In this document: positions 1-5,865 of the stretch, in pieces | Numbering within the stretch: the first letter of the stretch is position 1 | Layout: each line of letters starts with the position of its first letter | From: Flavobacteriaceae bacterium | GTDB lineage: Bacteria > Bacteroidota > Bacteroidia > Flavobacteriales > Flavobacteriaceae | Direction of reading: 5' to 3' | Assembly: GCA_030829155.1 (NCBI GenBank) | Contig: JAURBD010000087.1 | Span: 1 to 6,755, forward strand | DNA length: 6,755 bases | Position numbers and translations under genes: made by a program | Notes under the pieces: generated by a model | The model's input: the letters and a program-made list of their open reading frames with translations, nothing else | Told to the model about the DNA's origin: nothing | Databases searched by the model: none

Positions 1-936
1 ACAGAAGCCTGTATGAGTGCTGTTCGATTAGCAAGAGGCGCAACACAGCGTGAGAAAATAATCAAATTTGCAGGGTGTTATCACGGGCATTCAGATGCTT
101 TTTTAATTCAAGCAGGGAGTGGAGCGGTTACTTTTGGAAGCCCCAGTAGTCCTGGCGTAACTAAAGGAACAGCAAAAGATACGCTTCTTGCACCCTATAA
201 CAACCTCGAAGCTGTAGCCCAACTCTTTAGTGAATATCCTCATGAAATTGCAGCCATTATTATAGAACCCGTAGCGGGGAATATGGGTTGTATTCCTCCT
301 AATACTGGTTTTTTAGAAGGATTAAGATCCCTCTGTGATCAAAATAATACCTTACTTATTTTTGATGAAGTGATGACGGGATTTCGTCTAGCTAAAGGAG
401 GGGCTCAAGAGCTTTTAGGGATCAAGGCTGACCTTGTTACTTTTGGAAAAGTACTGGGAGGAGGCTTGCCGGTAGGTGCTTTTGCTGCCAAAAAGGAGAT
501 CATGAAGCACTTGGCTCCCGAAGGACCTGTGTATCAAGCGGGAACATTGAGCGGAAACCCACTGGCCATGGCGGCGGGTCTTACCATGCTTCAAGCTTTA
601 AATGCTGATTCGGAAATTTTTGATCGTCTCGCGCTTAAAACAGAACGCCTGCACGAGGGTTTAGAAGCGGTGTTAAAAACGACACACATTCCCTATCAAA
701 TCAATCGGGTAGGATCCATGATATCACTTCATTTTACAGAGAAAAAAGTTGTTGATTTTGAAACCGCAGCTTCCGGAAATAACGAAAAATTTAAGAATTA
801 CTTTCATGGAATGTTAAATGAAGGAATTTACTTACCTCCAAGTGCTTTTGAAAGTTACTTTTTAAACGATGCGCTATCCTTTGAGGATATTGATTTTACG
901 ATTAATGCTTTTAAAAAAGTGGTCAATAAAATTTAA
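1..936 (+). CDS. hemL: Glutamate-1-semialdehyde 2,1-aminomutase, 5'-truncated by window edge
   Basis: This cytoplasmic PLP enzyme converts glutamate-1-semialdehyde to 5-aminolevulinate, the last step of the C5 route to heme and other tetrapyrroles. The frame is open from base 1 and begins inside the conserved T-E-A-x-M-S-A-x-R-L-A-R-G segment, so the ATG at 13 is internal and not the start. About 115 N-terminal residues are missing, judged from the usual length near 430; 311 are present. Visible landmarks are the C-Y-H-G-H-S-D motif (bases 76-96), the S-P-G-V segment, the PLP-binding F-D-E-V-M-T-G-F-R motif (361-387) and the Schiff-base lysine in F-G-K-V-L-G-G-G-L-P-V-G-A (Lys codon 448-450). 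The Y-Q-A-G-T-L-S-G-N-P segment is also intact. No frameshift is seen. There is no terminator after the stop; the leader of the next gene begins at the last sense codon. The family assignment is firm. Confidence 0.96.
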   Translation, partial: TEACMSAVRLARGATQREKIIKFAGCYHGHSDAFLIQAGSGAVTFGSPSSPGVTKGTAKDTLLAPYNNLEAVAQLFSEYPHEIAAIIIEPVAGNMGCIPPNTGFLEGLRSLCDQNNTLLIFDEVMTGFRLAKGGAQELLGIKADLVTFGKVLGGGLPVGAFAAKKEIMKHLAPEGPVYQAGTLSGNPLAMAAGLTMLQALNADSEIFDRLALKTERLHEGLEAVLKTTHIPYQINRVGSMISLHFTEKKVVDFETAASGNNEKFKNYFHGMLNEGIYLPPSAFESYFLNDALSFEDIDFTINAFKKVVNKI

Positions 937-978
937 TTTTTTAACTTAGATTTTTAAACCAAATCTTTACCCCCAATG
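931..978 (+). repeat. Conserved leader, copy 1
   Basis: This 48-base segment ends with the start codon of the first OmpA-like gene and matches 2203-2250 at 45 of 48 positions with no gap. The three differences are single substitutions. The match begins at the ATT-TAA that forms the last codon and stop of hemL, so the duplicated segment included the end of hemL. The block holds a T-run, a candidate -7 element and an AAACCAAATCTTTA stretch just before C-rich CCCCAATG. There is no Shine-Dalgarno sequence before the ATG. Confidence 0.85.
942..949 (+). promoter_or_regulatory. Candidate -7 element for first OmpA-like gene
   Basis: TAACTTAG differs by one base from the Bacteroidota consensus TAnnTTTG and sits 26 bases before the ATG, which would give a leader of about 20 bases. 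The same position in copy 2 reads TACCTTAG. No TTG-type -33 element is seen at the usual distance, so the call rests on conservation and placement. Confidence 0.35.
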
Positions 979-2088
979 AAAAAAAATTACTTTGCCGTCT
1001 TGGTATTACTTTGCGCACAATTTATTTTTGCACAAGAATATTTTGAATCCCTTCCAGAAAATCCAGATCCGAACAAATGCTTTGCAAAATGTATTGTTCC
1101 TGATGAGTATAAAGAGGAAATAGTAACTGTCACAACCCAACCGGAGTATAAAAAACTTGAAATAGTCCCAGCGGTATATAAAACAGAATATGAGGATATT
1201 ATTATCAGGCCTGAATCAAAACGATTTGTATATGAGCCGGCAGTTTATAGAACCGTTGTAGATACTATTTGGATTAAAGACGATTATCACAAGCTAACAG
1301 TTCATGAAGCAGAATTTTCCCAAGATTACGAATCTGTGGAAATTAAGCCTCAAACAGGAAATTGGGTTGCAGGTGAAAAAGATCCCGACTGTCCTTCAAT
1401 AGATAAATCAGATTGTAGAATTTTTCATTTTGTAGAAAGTCCTGCTGTAGTTCGTGAGATTCCAATTCAGAAATTAGCCGTTATTGAAAAAACCTCTGCT
1501 GAAGAAATTACAGGGAAGTATCGTTTGATTACCAAACAGGTAGAAGTTTCTCCAGCACAAACGCGTCAAGAGGTTATACCTTCAAAAAGTCAGACCATTG
1601 AACGTCAAGTTCTAGTGTCTGACGAAACAACAAAAACTCTTACAATTCCTGCTAAATCGACACAAATTGTCAAAAAAGTTCTTGTGAAAAAAGGAGGGAC
1701 AACAGCTTGGAGAGAAGTACCTTGCACTATCCCTGAACGTGGAGAGCTTTTACCGATCCATTATGCTTTAGGTAGCGCTGCACTTACATCTAAATCAACA
1801 AAAATTATTGATGAGTATATTCTTTCTCGAATGCAAGCCAATAAGAGTATCTTGGTTGAAATTGGTTCACACACAGATTCACGTGGAAGTGATACCTCAA
1901 ACCAGAGTCTTTCAGAAAGAAGAGCCAAGACAGTGGTTGAGTATTTAATATCCAAAGGAATAAGTAAAGAACGTTTAATTGCTGTCGGTTACGGAGAAGA
2001 CAAATTACTGAATGATTGTGCAAATGGATCAGAATGTTCTGAATCACTTCACGCGCAGAATAGAAGAACAGAATTTAAAGTTTTTTAA
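976..2088 (+). CDS. Secreted OmpA-like peptidoglycan-binding protein with 23-residue repeats, copy 1
   Basis: The 370-residue product starts with a Sec signal peptide (Lys2-Lys3, hydrophobic stretch to about residue 18, likely cleavage after A-Q at 19-20). Residues 41-132 and 155-250 hold two blocks of a 23-residue repeat with alternating hydrophobic residues. The anchor Tyr/Phe falls at 45, 68, 91 and 114, and the matching positions of block two are 159, 182, 205 and 228. A linker with Cys139 and Cys147 separates the blocks. Residues about 290-370 are an OmpA C-terminal domain (G-S-H-T-D-S-R-G, L-S-E-R-R-A, N-R-R-T-E-F). Asp301 and Arg316 match the residues of E. coli OmpA that bind diaminopimelate, so peptidoglycan binding in the periplasm is likely. 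No beta-barrel and no acceptable lipobox is visible, so the outer-membrane link is unclear. Seven cysteines lie in the mature part; Cys39 is absent from copy 2. The ATG at 976 is chosen because the signal peptide follows directly. The physiological role is unknown. Confidence 0.9.
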   Translation: MKKNYFAVLVLLCAQFIFAQEYFESLPENPDPNKCFAKCIVPDEYKEEIVTVTTQPEYKKLEIVPAVYKTEYEDIIIRPESKRFVYEPAVYRTVVDTIWIKDDYHKLTVHEAEFSQDYESVEIKPQTGNWVAGEKDPDCPSIDKSDCRIFHFVESPAVVREIPIQKLAVIEKTSAEEITGKYRLITKQVEVSPAQTRQEVIPSKSQTIERQVLVSDETTKTLTIPAKSTQIVKKVLVKKGGTTAWREVPCTIPERGELLPIHYALGSAALTSKSTKIIDEYILSRMQANKSILVEIGSHTDSRGSDTSNQSLSERRAKTVVEYLISKGISKERLIAVGYGEDKLLNDCANGSECSESLHAQNRRTEFKVF

Positions 2089-2111
2089 TTTTAACATATT
2101 ACCGTACAAAA

Positions 2112-2137
2112 AAAAGGCTGGATTATTCCAGCCTTTT
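2112..2137 (+). terminator. Rho-independent-type terminator after first OmpA-like gene
   Basis: A perfect 11-base-pair stem (AAAAGGCTGGA with TCCAGCCTTTT) closes a TTAT loop, 23 bases after the stop at 2088. The A-tract and T-tract make it symmetrical, so it could work in both directions, but no minus-strand gene ends here. It separates the two paralogues transcriptionally. Confidence 0.85.
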
Positions 2138-2202
2138 GTCTGTTATATTCAACTAAAAAGTGCCACATTTTAGAACTTAATGTTTAAAAAATGGAAAATA
2201 AC

Positions 2203-2250
2203 ATTTAATTTTTTACCTTAGATTCTTAAACCAAATCTTTATCCCCAATG
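2203..2250 (+). repeat. Conserved leader, copy 2
   Basis: This is the second copy of the 48-base leader at 931-978, with the ATG in exactly the same position. The ATT-TAA that closes hemL in copy 1 is also present here, although no gene ends at this point. The 22 bases just upstream (2181-2202) still match 16 of 22 positions of the hemL 3' end (909-930), a weaker match in AT-rich sequence. The rest of the intergenic stretch (2138-2180) shows nothing I can name. Confidence 0.85.
2214..2221 (+). promoter_or_regulatory. Candidate -7 element for second OmpA-like gene
   Basis: TACCTTAG is one base from TAnnTTTG and lies 26 bases before the ATG at 2248, the same spacing as in copy 1. Because a terminator lies upstream at 2112-2137, this gene needs its own promoter and this conserved block is the best place for it. 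No clear -33 element is visible. Confidence 0.35.
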
Positions 2251-3360
2251 AAAAAACAATACTTAATGTTTTTTGCCATGTGCATTGTTTATTCCCTATC
2301 AAGTCAGGAATACTTACAAAGCACTCTTAAAACTACTGATCCCTCAAAATGTTATGTTGAATCTATCATTCCAGATGAATATGAAGAAGAGTCGTCTAAG
2401 GTAATGACATTTCCTGAATACAAATGGATTGAAATTATCCCTGCAAAATTTAAAATAATTAAGGATAAAATAGTAATCCGGCCCCAATCAAAAAGTTATA
2501 AATATATTCCTGCTGTTTATGAAACTATAATTGATACAATCTGGATTGAAGAAAGTTACAATGAATTGTCAATAGAACCTGCAGAATTTGTAATAGAGCA
2601 AATAGAGATTGAGATTAAACCTCAAACAGGTGTTTGGGTTGCTGGGGAGCTTGATCCCGATTGTTTTTCAGTTGATCCTTCAGATTGTAGAATTTTTCAT
2701 TTTGTTGAAACCCCTCCAGTAGTTCAATCAATTCCGGTTGAAAGATTAAAGAAAAATGAAACCACAAAGTCTAAGAAAATTGAGGGGGTTTATCGTTTAA
2801 TTAAAAGACACGTTGAAACTAGACCAGCTAAAATTATTGAAAAAATAATTCCTGAAAAAATTGAGGTTGTTTCAAGAAAGGTGGTAGAATCTGTCGAGTC
2901 GAAAAGAGAGAAAATTGTACCAGCACAATACAAAGAAATTTTAAAGAGGAATCTAATTAAGCATGGAGGAATGATCTCTTTGAGGGAAATTCCATGTGAT
3001 TTACCCGAAAAGGGTAAGTATCTACCCATTAAATATAGACCTGGAAGTATTGGTATTAATTCAGATGCGATTAAAGATATTGACCAATATATTTTAACCT
3101 CAATGTTAAATAATAAAGAGATTAATGTAGAAATTGGTTCCCATACAGATTCTAAAGGGGATGATGAATTGAACAAAAAACTTTCACAAGCAAGAGCAAA
3201 AGCGATAGTTGAATATTTGATTTTAAAAGGAATTGATAAAAGTCGATTAATTGCAGTTGGTTATGGAAAAGAAAAACCATTATATGATTGTGTCAATTAT
3301 TCGGCTTGTTCTGAGTCACTTCACGAGCAAAATAGAAGGATAGAATTTAAATTTTTTTAA
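2248..3360 (+). CDS. Secreted OmpA-like peptidoglycan-binding protein with 23-residue repeats, copy 2
   Basis: This 370-residue paralogue of the preceding gene aligns with it residue for residue. The signal peptide is residues 1 to about 20 (S-S-Q before E-Y). The repeat is clearer here: Pro falls at 42, 65, 88 and 111 in block one and at 156, 202 and 225 in block two, and the typical unit begins P-A-x-[Y/F]. The Cys139/Cys147 linker and its surroundings (122-159) are the best-conserved part outside the OmpA domain. The C-terminal OmpA domain (about 290-370) retains Asp301 and Arg316, although the neighbouring Arg315 of copy 1 is Ala. It has six cysteines in the mature part (35, 139, 147, 250, 348, 354). 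Its codons look more AT-rich than those of copy 1. A periplasmic, cell-wall-attached role is inferred; the specific function is unknown. Confidence 0.9.
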   Translation: MKKQYLMFFAMCIVYSLSSQEYLQSTLKTTDPSKCYVESIIPDEYEEESSKVMTFPEYKWIEIIPAKFKIIKDKIVIRPQSKSYKYIPAVYETIIDTIWIEESYNELSIEPAEFVIEQIEIEIKPQTGVWVAGELDPDCFSVDPSDCRIFHFVETPPVVQSIPVERLKKNETTKSKKIEGVYRLIKRHVETRPAKIIEKIIPEKIEVVSRKVVESVESKREKIVPAQYKEILKRNLIKHGGMISLREIPCDLPEKGKYLPIKYRPGSIGINSDAIKDIDQYILTSMLNNKEINVEIGSHTDSKGDDELNKKLSQARAKAIVEYLILKGIDKSRLIAVGYGKEKPLYDCVNYSACSESLHEQNRRIEFKFF

Positions 3361-3382
3361 TTTAAATACATTATTACTATAC

Positions 3383-3412
3383 AAAAAAGGCTAGAATTAT
3401 CCAGCCTTTTTT
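3383..3412. terminator. Bidirectional terminator between convergent genes
   Basis: An outer 10-base-pair stem (AAAAAAGGCT with AGCCTTTTTT) is followed by an A/C mismatch and two more pairs around a small loop. It lies 22 bases after the second OmpA-like gene (plus strand) and 6 bases after the stop of the minus-strand gene at 3419, so it probably ends both transcripts. It is the counterpart of the hairpin at 2112-2137, with the inner stem altered. Confidence 0.85.
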
Positions 3413-3418
3413 GTTTCA

Positions 3419-3847
3419 TCAATTTCGATGCAGTCTATGACCTTCATTTTTTCTTTGACGACCAAGGGAACGACCTCTTCTAAGAGCTTTATGTTTTTGA
3501 TGCGACTTTATTTTACGCCAAGCGTCATATTGCTCTTCATCTAGAATATTTTTCATCTGGGATTGCATTGCAATTTGACGATCTATTCGTTCTAAGTGAA
3601 GAGTGTAGCGTTCTTCTGCATTGAATTCTCCTCTTTTTTGTTTTCTTTTGGAGAGCTGTTCTCTTTGTTTTTTAAGCTCTTCTTTAATTTGGGTTGCTTG
3701 CTCATTACTAAGGTCAAGGGCTAATTGAAGTTTTTTTGCTTGGAGCGTGGCATGCTGTTCCCCAGTAAGTTTGGATTTGCGGGGATTAGTTTGAGCCAGT
3801 CCAATTAAGGGAATCGCTAGGGTCAAAAGCAAATAAATTTTTTTCAT
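3419..3847 (-). CDS. Small secreted basic protein, LTxxQ (Spy/CpxP)-like
   Basis: The 142-residue product has a clear Sec signal peptide (Lys2-Lys3, hydrophobic residues 4-18, likely cleavage after A-Q at 18-19). The mature part is predominantly helical and highly charged. L-T-G-E-Q (27-31) and L-D-E-E-Q-Y-D-A-W (102-110) recall the paired LTxxQ motifs of Spy/CpxP-type periplasmic proteins, with a second L-D-L-S-N-E-Q at 44-50. Residues 54-75 are rich in Lys, Glu and Gln and could form a coiled coil. The tail (114-142) is very rich in Arg, Lys and His. Family proteins act as periplasmic chaperones or metal/stress sensors, but the motif match here is loose and the role is not established. It lies 59 bases after lysS on the same strand, so read-through from lysS is possible; no convincing promoter is seen in the gap. 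The hairpin at 3383-3412 ends the transcript. Confidence 0.75.
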   Translation of the reverse strand: MKKIYLLLTLAIPLIGLAQTNPRKSKLTGEQHATLQAKKLQLALDLSNEQATQIKEELKKQREQLSKRKQKRGEFNAEERYTLHLERIDRQIAMQSQMKNILDEEQYDAWRKIKSHQKHKALRRGRSLGRQRKNEGHRLHRN

Positions 3848-3906
3848 AATAAAAAGTTTGTTTTCCTTTTAGATGCTTTACACGCTCAAAAGTTTAAGGC
3901 TTAGGA

Positions 3907-5601
3907 TTAGTTTAACAGTTCAATAAAAAGACCCTCCTCGTTTTTAATGACCTTGATTAGCTCTTTTTGGGACAAACTTTTAATAGAAACATCCCACTTT
4001 TTGTTACTTAAACCCGCTGCTGTTTTAATAGCAATAAGATCAGTTGTCTCACTTTTTTTAATCAATTGTATAATTGTTTTTTCTTCCTCAGAAAGCGCAA
4101 CGGCTTTTTGCTCAGGTTTCATTTGTGGGAAGAATAATACTTCTTGAATTGAACTATTGTTTGTCATTAACATAACCAGTCGGTCAATCCCAATCCCGAT
4201 TCCAGAAGTAGGAGGCATCCCATATTCTAGTGCTCTAAGAAAATCTTGATCAATGAACATGGCTTCATCATCTCCTTTTTCACTTAAACTGAGTTGGGCT
4301 TCGAAGCGTTCTCTTTGATCTATTGGATCATTCAACTCAGAATAAGCATTGGCCAATTCTTTTCCATTGACCATTAATTCAAAGCGCTCTGTGAGTCTTG
4401 GGTTGGTTCGATGTTCCTTGGTTAGGGGACTCATGGATTTAGGGTAATCTGTAATGAAGGTGGGTTGGATGTAGTGATGTTCACATTTTTCACCAAAAAT
4501 TTCATCAATCAGCTTTCCTTCTCCCATAGTATCATCTACTTCAAGATCAAGCTTTTTTGCCGTTTCACGTAGTTGTTCTTCATTCATTTCCGAAACATCA
4601 ATACCCGTGTGGGTGTGAATAGCTTCCAGAATCGGCACACGTGGATAGGGAGCTTTAAAATTAATCTGGTTCGTACCCACAGGAACTGCTGAGCTACCAT
4701 GAACATCGACTGCAATTTTTTCTAACAAGGTTTCTGTCGTTTCCATCATCCAGAAATAATCTTTGTAGGCCACGTACAATTCCATGACCGTAAATTCTGG
4801 ATTATGCGTCCGGTCCATCCCTTCATTTCTAAAATCTTTGGCAAATTCAAATACACCTTCGAAGCCACCAACAATAAGTCGTTTCAAGTACAATTCATTT
4901 GCAATTCGCAGATATAAGGGTGTGTTGAGTGCGTTGTGGTGCGTTACAAAAGGCCTTGCCGTGGCACCCCCGGGAATGGGTTGTAAAATGGGAGTTTCAA
5001 CTTCTAAGTACTCTTTTTCAGTCAAAAAATCACGAATTGTAGTTGTAATTTTAGAGCGCTGTAAAAAGGTATTTTTTACTTTGGGGTTTACAATTAAATC
5101 CACATAGCGTTGACGATATCTCAATTCTGGATCGTTGAATTCATCATAATTATTTCCCTCGGCATCTGTTTTGGGAAGGGGTAAGGGTCGTAAGGCTTTA
5201 TTTAACACAGTAAAGCCAGTCACTTTTACCGTTTGTTCCCCAACCATGGTGGTAAATAGAGTCCCTTCCACACCAATAATATCGCCAATGTCTAGTAGTT
5301 TTTTATACACCTCATTGTAGAGTGTTTTGTCTTCTCCAGTACAAATTTCATCTCGATTAAAATAAACCTGAATTCTTCCCGTGCTATCTAGGAGCTCTGC
5401 AAAACTTGCTTTCCCTTGAATTCTTCTCGACATCAGTCGACCAGCAAGAATTACGGCTTTTCCTTCAGCATAGGTATCGGGCAAATCTTTAGCGTAAAAA
5501 TTTACTGGAAATTGTGCAGCGGGATAGGGATTAATACCCAATTTTTTGAGTCCATCAAGTTTTTCTCTGCGTATAAGTTCCTGTTCAGAAAGCTTTGCCA
5601 T
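3907..5601 (-). CDS. lysS: Lysyl-tRNA synthetase, class II
   Basis: This cytoplasmic enzyme activates lysine with ATP and charges tRNA-Lys. The 564-residue protein is complete. Residues about 50-135 form the OB-fold anticodon-binding domain. The catalytic core carries R-Q-R-Y-V-D-L (163-169), the class II motif 2 F-R-N-E-G-M-D-R-T-H-N-P-E-F-T (257-271), E-L-A-N-A-Y-S-E-L-N-D-P (415-426) and motif 3 G-I-G-I-G-I-D-R-L (467-475). E. coli LysS is 505 residues; the extra length here is mainly a C-terminal extension from about residue 496, rich in Lys and Glu, a form I recall from Bacteroidota LysS. The ATG at 5601 is supported by the promoter element 16 bases upstream, which leaves a leader of only about 10 bases. 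It is transcribed divergently from the Pmp3/YqaE-lipB pair. Confidence 0.97.
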   Translation of the reverse strand: MAKLSEQELIRREKLDGLKKLGINPYPAAQFPVNFYAKDLPDTYAEGKAVILAGRLMSRRIQGKASFAELLDSTGRIQVYFNRDEICTGEDKTLYNEVYKKLLDIGDIIGVEGTLFTTMVGEQTVKVTGFTVLNKALRPLPLPKTDAEGNNYDEFNDPELRYRQRYVDLIVNPKVKNTFLQRSKITTTIRDFLTEKEYLEVETPILQPIPGGATARPFVTHHNALNTPLYLRIANELYLKRLIVGGFEGVFEFAKDFRNEGMDRTHNPEFTVMELYVAYKDYFWMMETTETLLEKIAVDVHGSSAVPVGTNQINFKAPYPRVPILEAIHTHTGIDVSEMNEEQLRETAKKLDLEVDDTMGEGKLIDEIFGEKCEHHYIQPTFITDYPKSMSPLTKEHRTNPRLTERFELMVNGKELANAYSELNDPIDQRERFEAQLSLSEKGDDEAMFIDQDFLRALEYGMPPTSGIGIGIDRLVMLMTNNSSIQEVLFFPQMKPEQKAVALSEEEKTIIQLIKKSETTDLIAIKTAAGLSNKKWDVSIKSLSQKELIKVIKNEEGLFIELLN

Positions 5602-5617
5602 AAGTGAAAATTTCTTG

Positions 5618-5625
5618 CAAAGATA
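5618..5625 (-). promoter_or_regulatory. lysS: -7 promoter element for lysS
   Basis: On the minus strand this reads TATCTTTG, an exact match to the Bacteroidota TAnnTTTG element. It ends 16 bases before the lysS ATG, so transcription should start within about 10 bases of the start codon. A TTTG (5651-5654, minus strand) could be the -33 element, but the spacer is 25 bases, longer than usual. Confidence 0.7.
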
Positions 5626-5659
5626 CGTAGACTAAAAAAATCTAAGGAATCAAATTTTA

Positions 5660-5667
5660 TATCTTTG
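5660..5667 (+). promoter_or_regulatory. -7 promoter element for the Pmp3/YqaE-lipB pair
   Basis: TATCTTTG matches TAnnTTTG exactly and ends 17 bases before the ATG at 5685, predicting a leader of roughly 10 bases. No TTG-type -33 element is found at the normal distance. The element is the other arm of the inverted repeat shared with the lysS promoter. Confidence 0.68.
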
Positions 5668-5684
5668 CAAAAGAGTCAATAATC

Positions 5685-5858
5685 ATGGGATTTTTTCGTG
5701 TCTTACTAGCTATTTTTTTTCCACCCCTTTCCGTAATCGATCAGGGCTGTGGTTCTGTACTCATTGTTTTTATTCTAACCCTGTGTGGTTGGGTGCCTGG
5801 AGTCATTGCTGCTTTAGTGATTTTAAATAATCCACAACGATGGAAGTCAACCTTTTAA
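5685..5858 (+). CDS. yqaE: Pmp3/YqaE (UPF0057) family small membrane protein
   Basis: The 57-residue frame is too short for most length cut-offs but is an unmistakable member of the Pmp3/YqaE family. It contains the F-F-P-P-L family signature (residues 11-15), a following Asp-Gln-Gly-Cys-Gly (19-23) and the core T-L-C-G-W-V-P-G-V-I-A-A (32-43). Two hydrophobic helices (about 3-18 and 24-47) predict a hairpin in the inner membrane, and the tail is polar and basic. Related yeast and plant proteins affect membrane potential and salt tolerance; the bacterial role is unsettled, and the symbol is only the family name from E. coli. It lies 7 bases before lipB on the same strand and directly after a good promoter, so the two are probably co-transcribed. 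There is no Shine-Dalgarno sequence. The usual family length is about 52 residues. Confidence 0.95.
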   Translation: MGFFRVLLAIFFPPLSVIDQGCGSVLIVFILTLCGWVPGVIAALVILNNPQRWKSTF

Positions 5859-5865
5859 TTTTCAG

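Larger units (their letters stand above)
931..3413 (+). repeat. Tandem duplication of a whole transcription unit (leader, OmpA-like gene, terminator)
   Basis: Copy 1 runs from about 931 to 2138 and copy 2 from about 2203 to 3413. In both, a 45-base leader precedes an ATG, the open frame is exactly 370 codons, and a hairpin built on GGCT/AGCC with A- and T-tracts follows the stop (23 bases after it in copy 1, 22 in copy 2). The proteins align without a single gap. By hand count about 52% of residues are identical, so the duplication is old. The leader is far better preserved (45 of 48 bases including the ATG). Each copy has its own leader and terminator, so they are probably separately transcribed. 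Confidence 0.85.
5615..5670. promoter_or_regulatory. Divergent promoter region with perfect 11-base inverted repeat
   Basis: TTGCAAAGATA at 5615-5625 is repeated in inverted orientation as TATCTTTGCAA at 5660-5670, with 34 bases between. Each arm contains an exact TAnnTTTG element pointing outward, one toward lysS and one toward the Pmp3/YqaE gene. The symmetry may simply reflect two promoters sharing the same extended -7 sequence, or it may be a site for a dimeric regulator. The sequence shows only the symmetry. Confidence 0.7.

Noticed and set aside
13..15. ATG at 13 as the start of hemL
   Set aside because: The frame is open to base 1 and the residues before this ATG (T-E-A-C) continue the conserved HemL motif, so this Met is internal and the gene is cut by the window edge.
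976..1035. Lipoprotein signal for the OmpA-like proteins (Cys13 in copy 1, Cys12 in copy 2)
   Set aside because: The residue before the cysteine is Leu or Met rather than Gly, Ala or Ser, and the cysteine is within the hydrophobic core; a standard signal peptide ending at about residue 20 fits better.
1761..2047. Minus-strand open frames inside the first OmpA-like gene
   Set aside because: They lie opposite a well-supported gene with conserved domains, overlap each other in different frames and show no recognisable protein features.
2138..2202. Small gene or RNA between the two OmpA-like genes
   Set aside because: No open frame of useful length or stable structure is visible beyond the terminator, and the sequence is plain AT-rich.
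2790..3176. A 128-codon minus-strand open frame inside the second OmpA-like gene
   Set aside because: It is opposite the conserved coding sequence, and no counterpart of similar length appears at the same place in copy 1.
931..3413. Insertion sequence or composite transposon from the repeated leader and hairpins
   Set aside because: The repeats are direct and tied to gene starts and ends; there is no transposase, terminal inverted repeat or target-site duplication. Tandem gene duplication explains them.
3947..5607. Plus-strand open frames opposite lysS
   Set aside because: lysS is complete with all class II motifs on the minus strand; these frames have no recognisable motifs.
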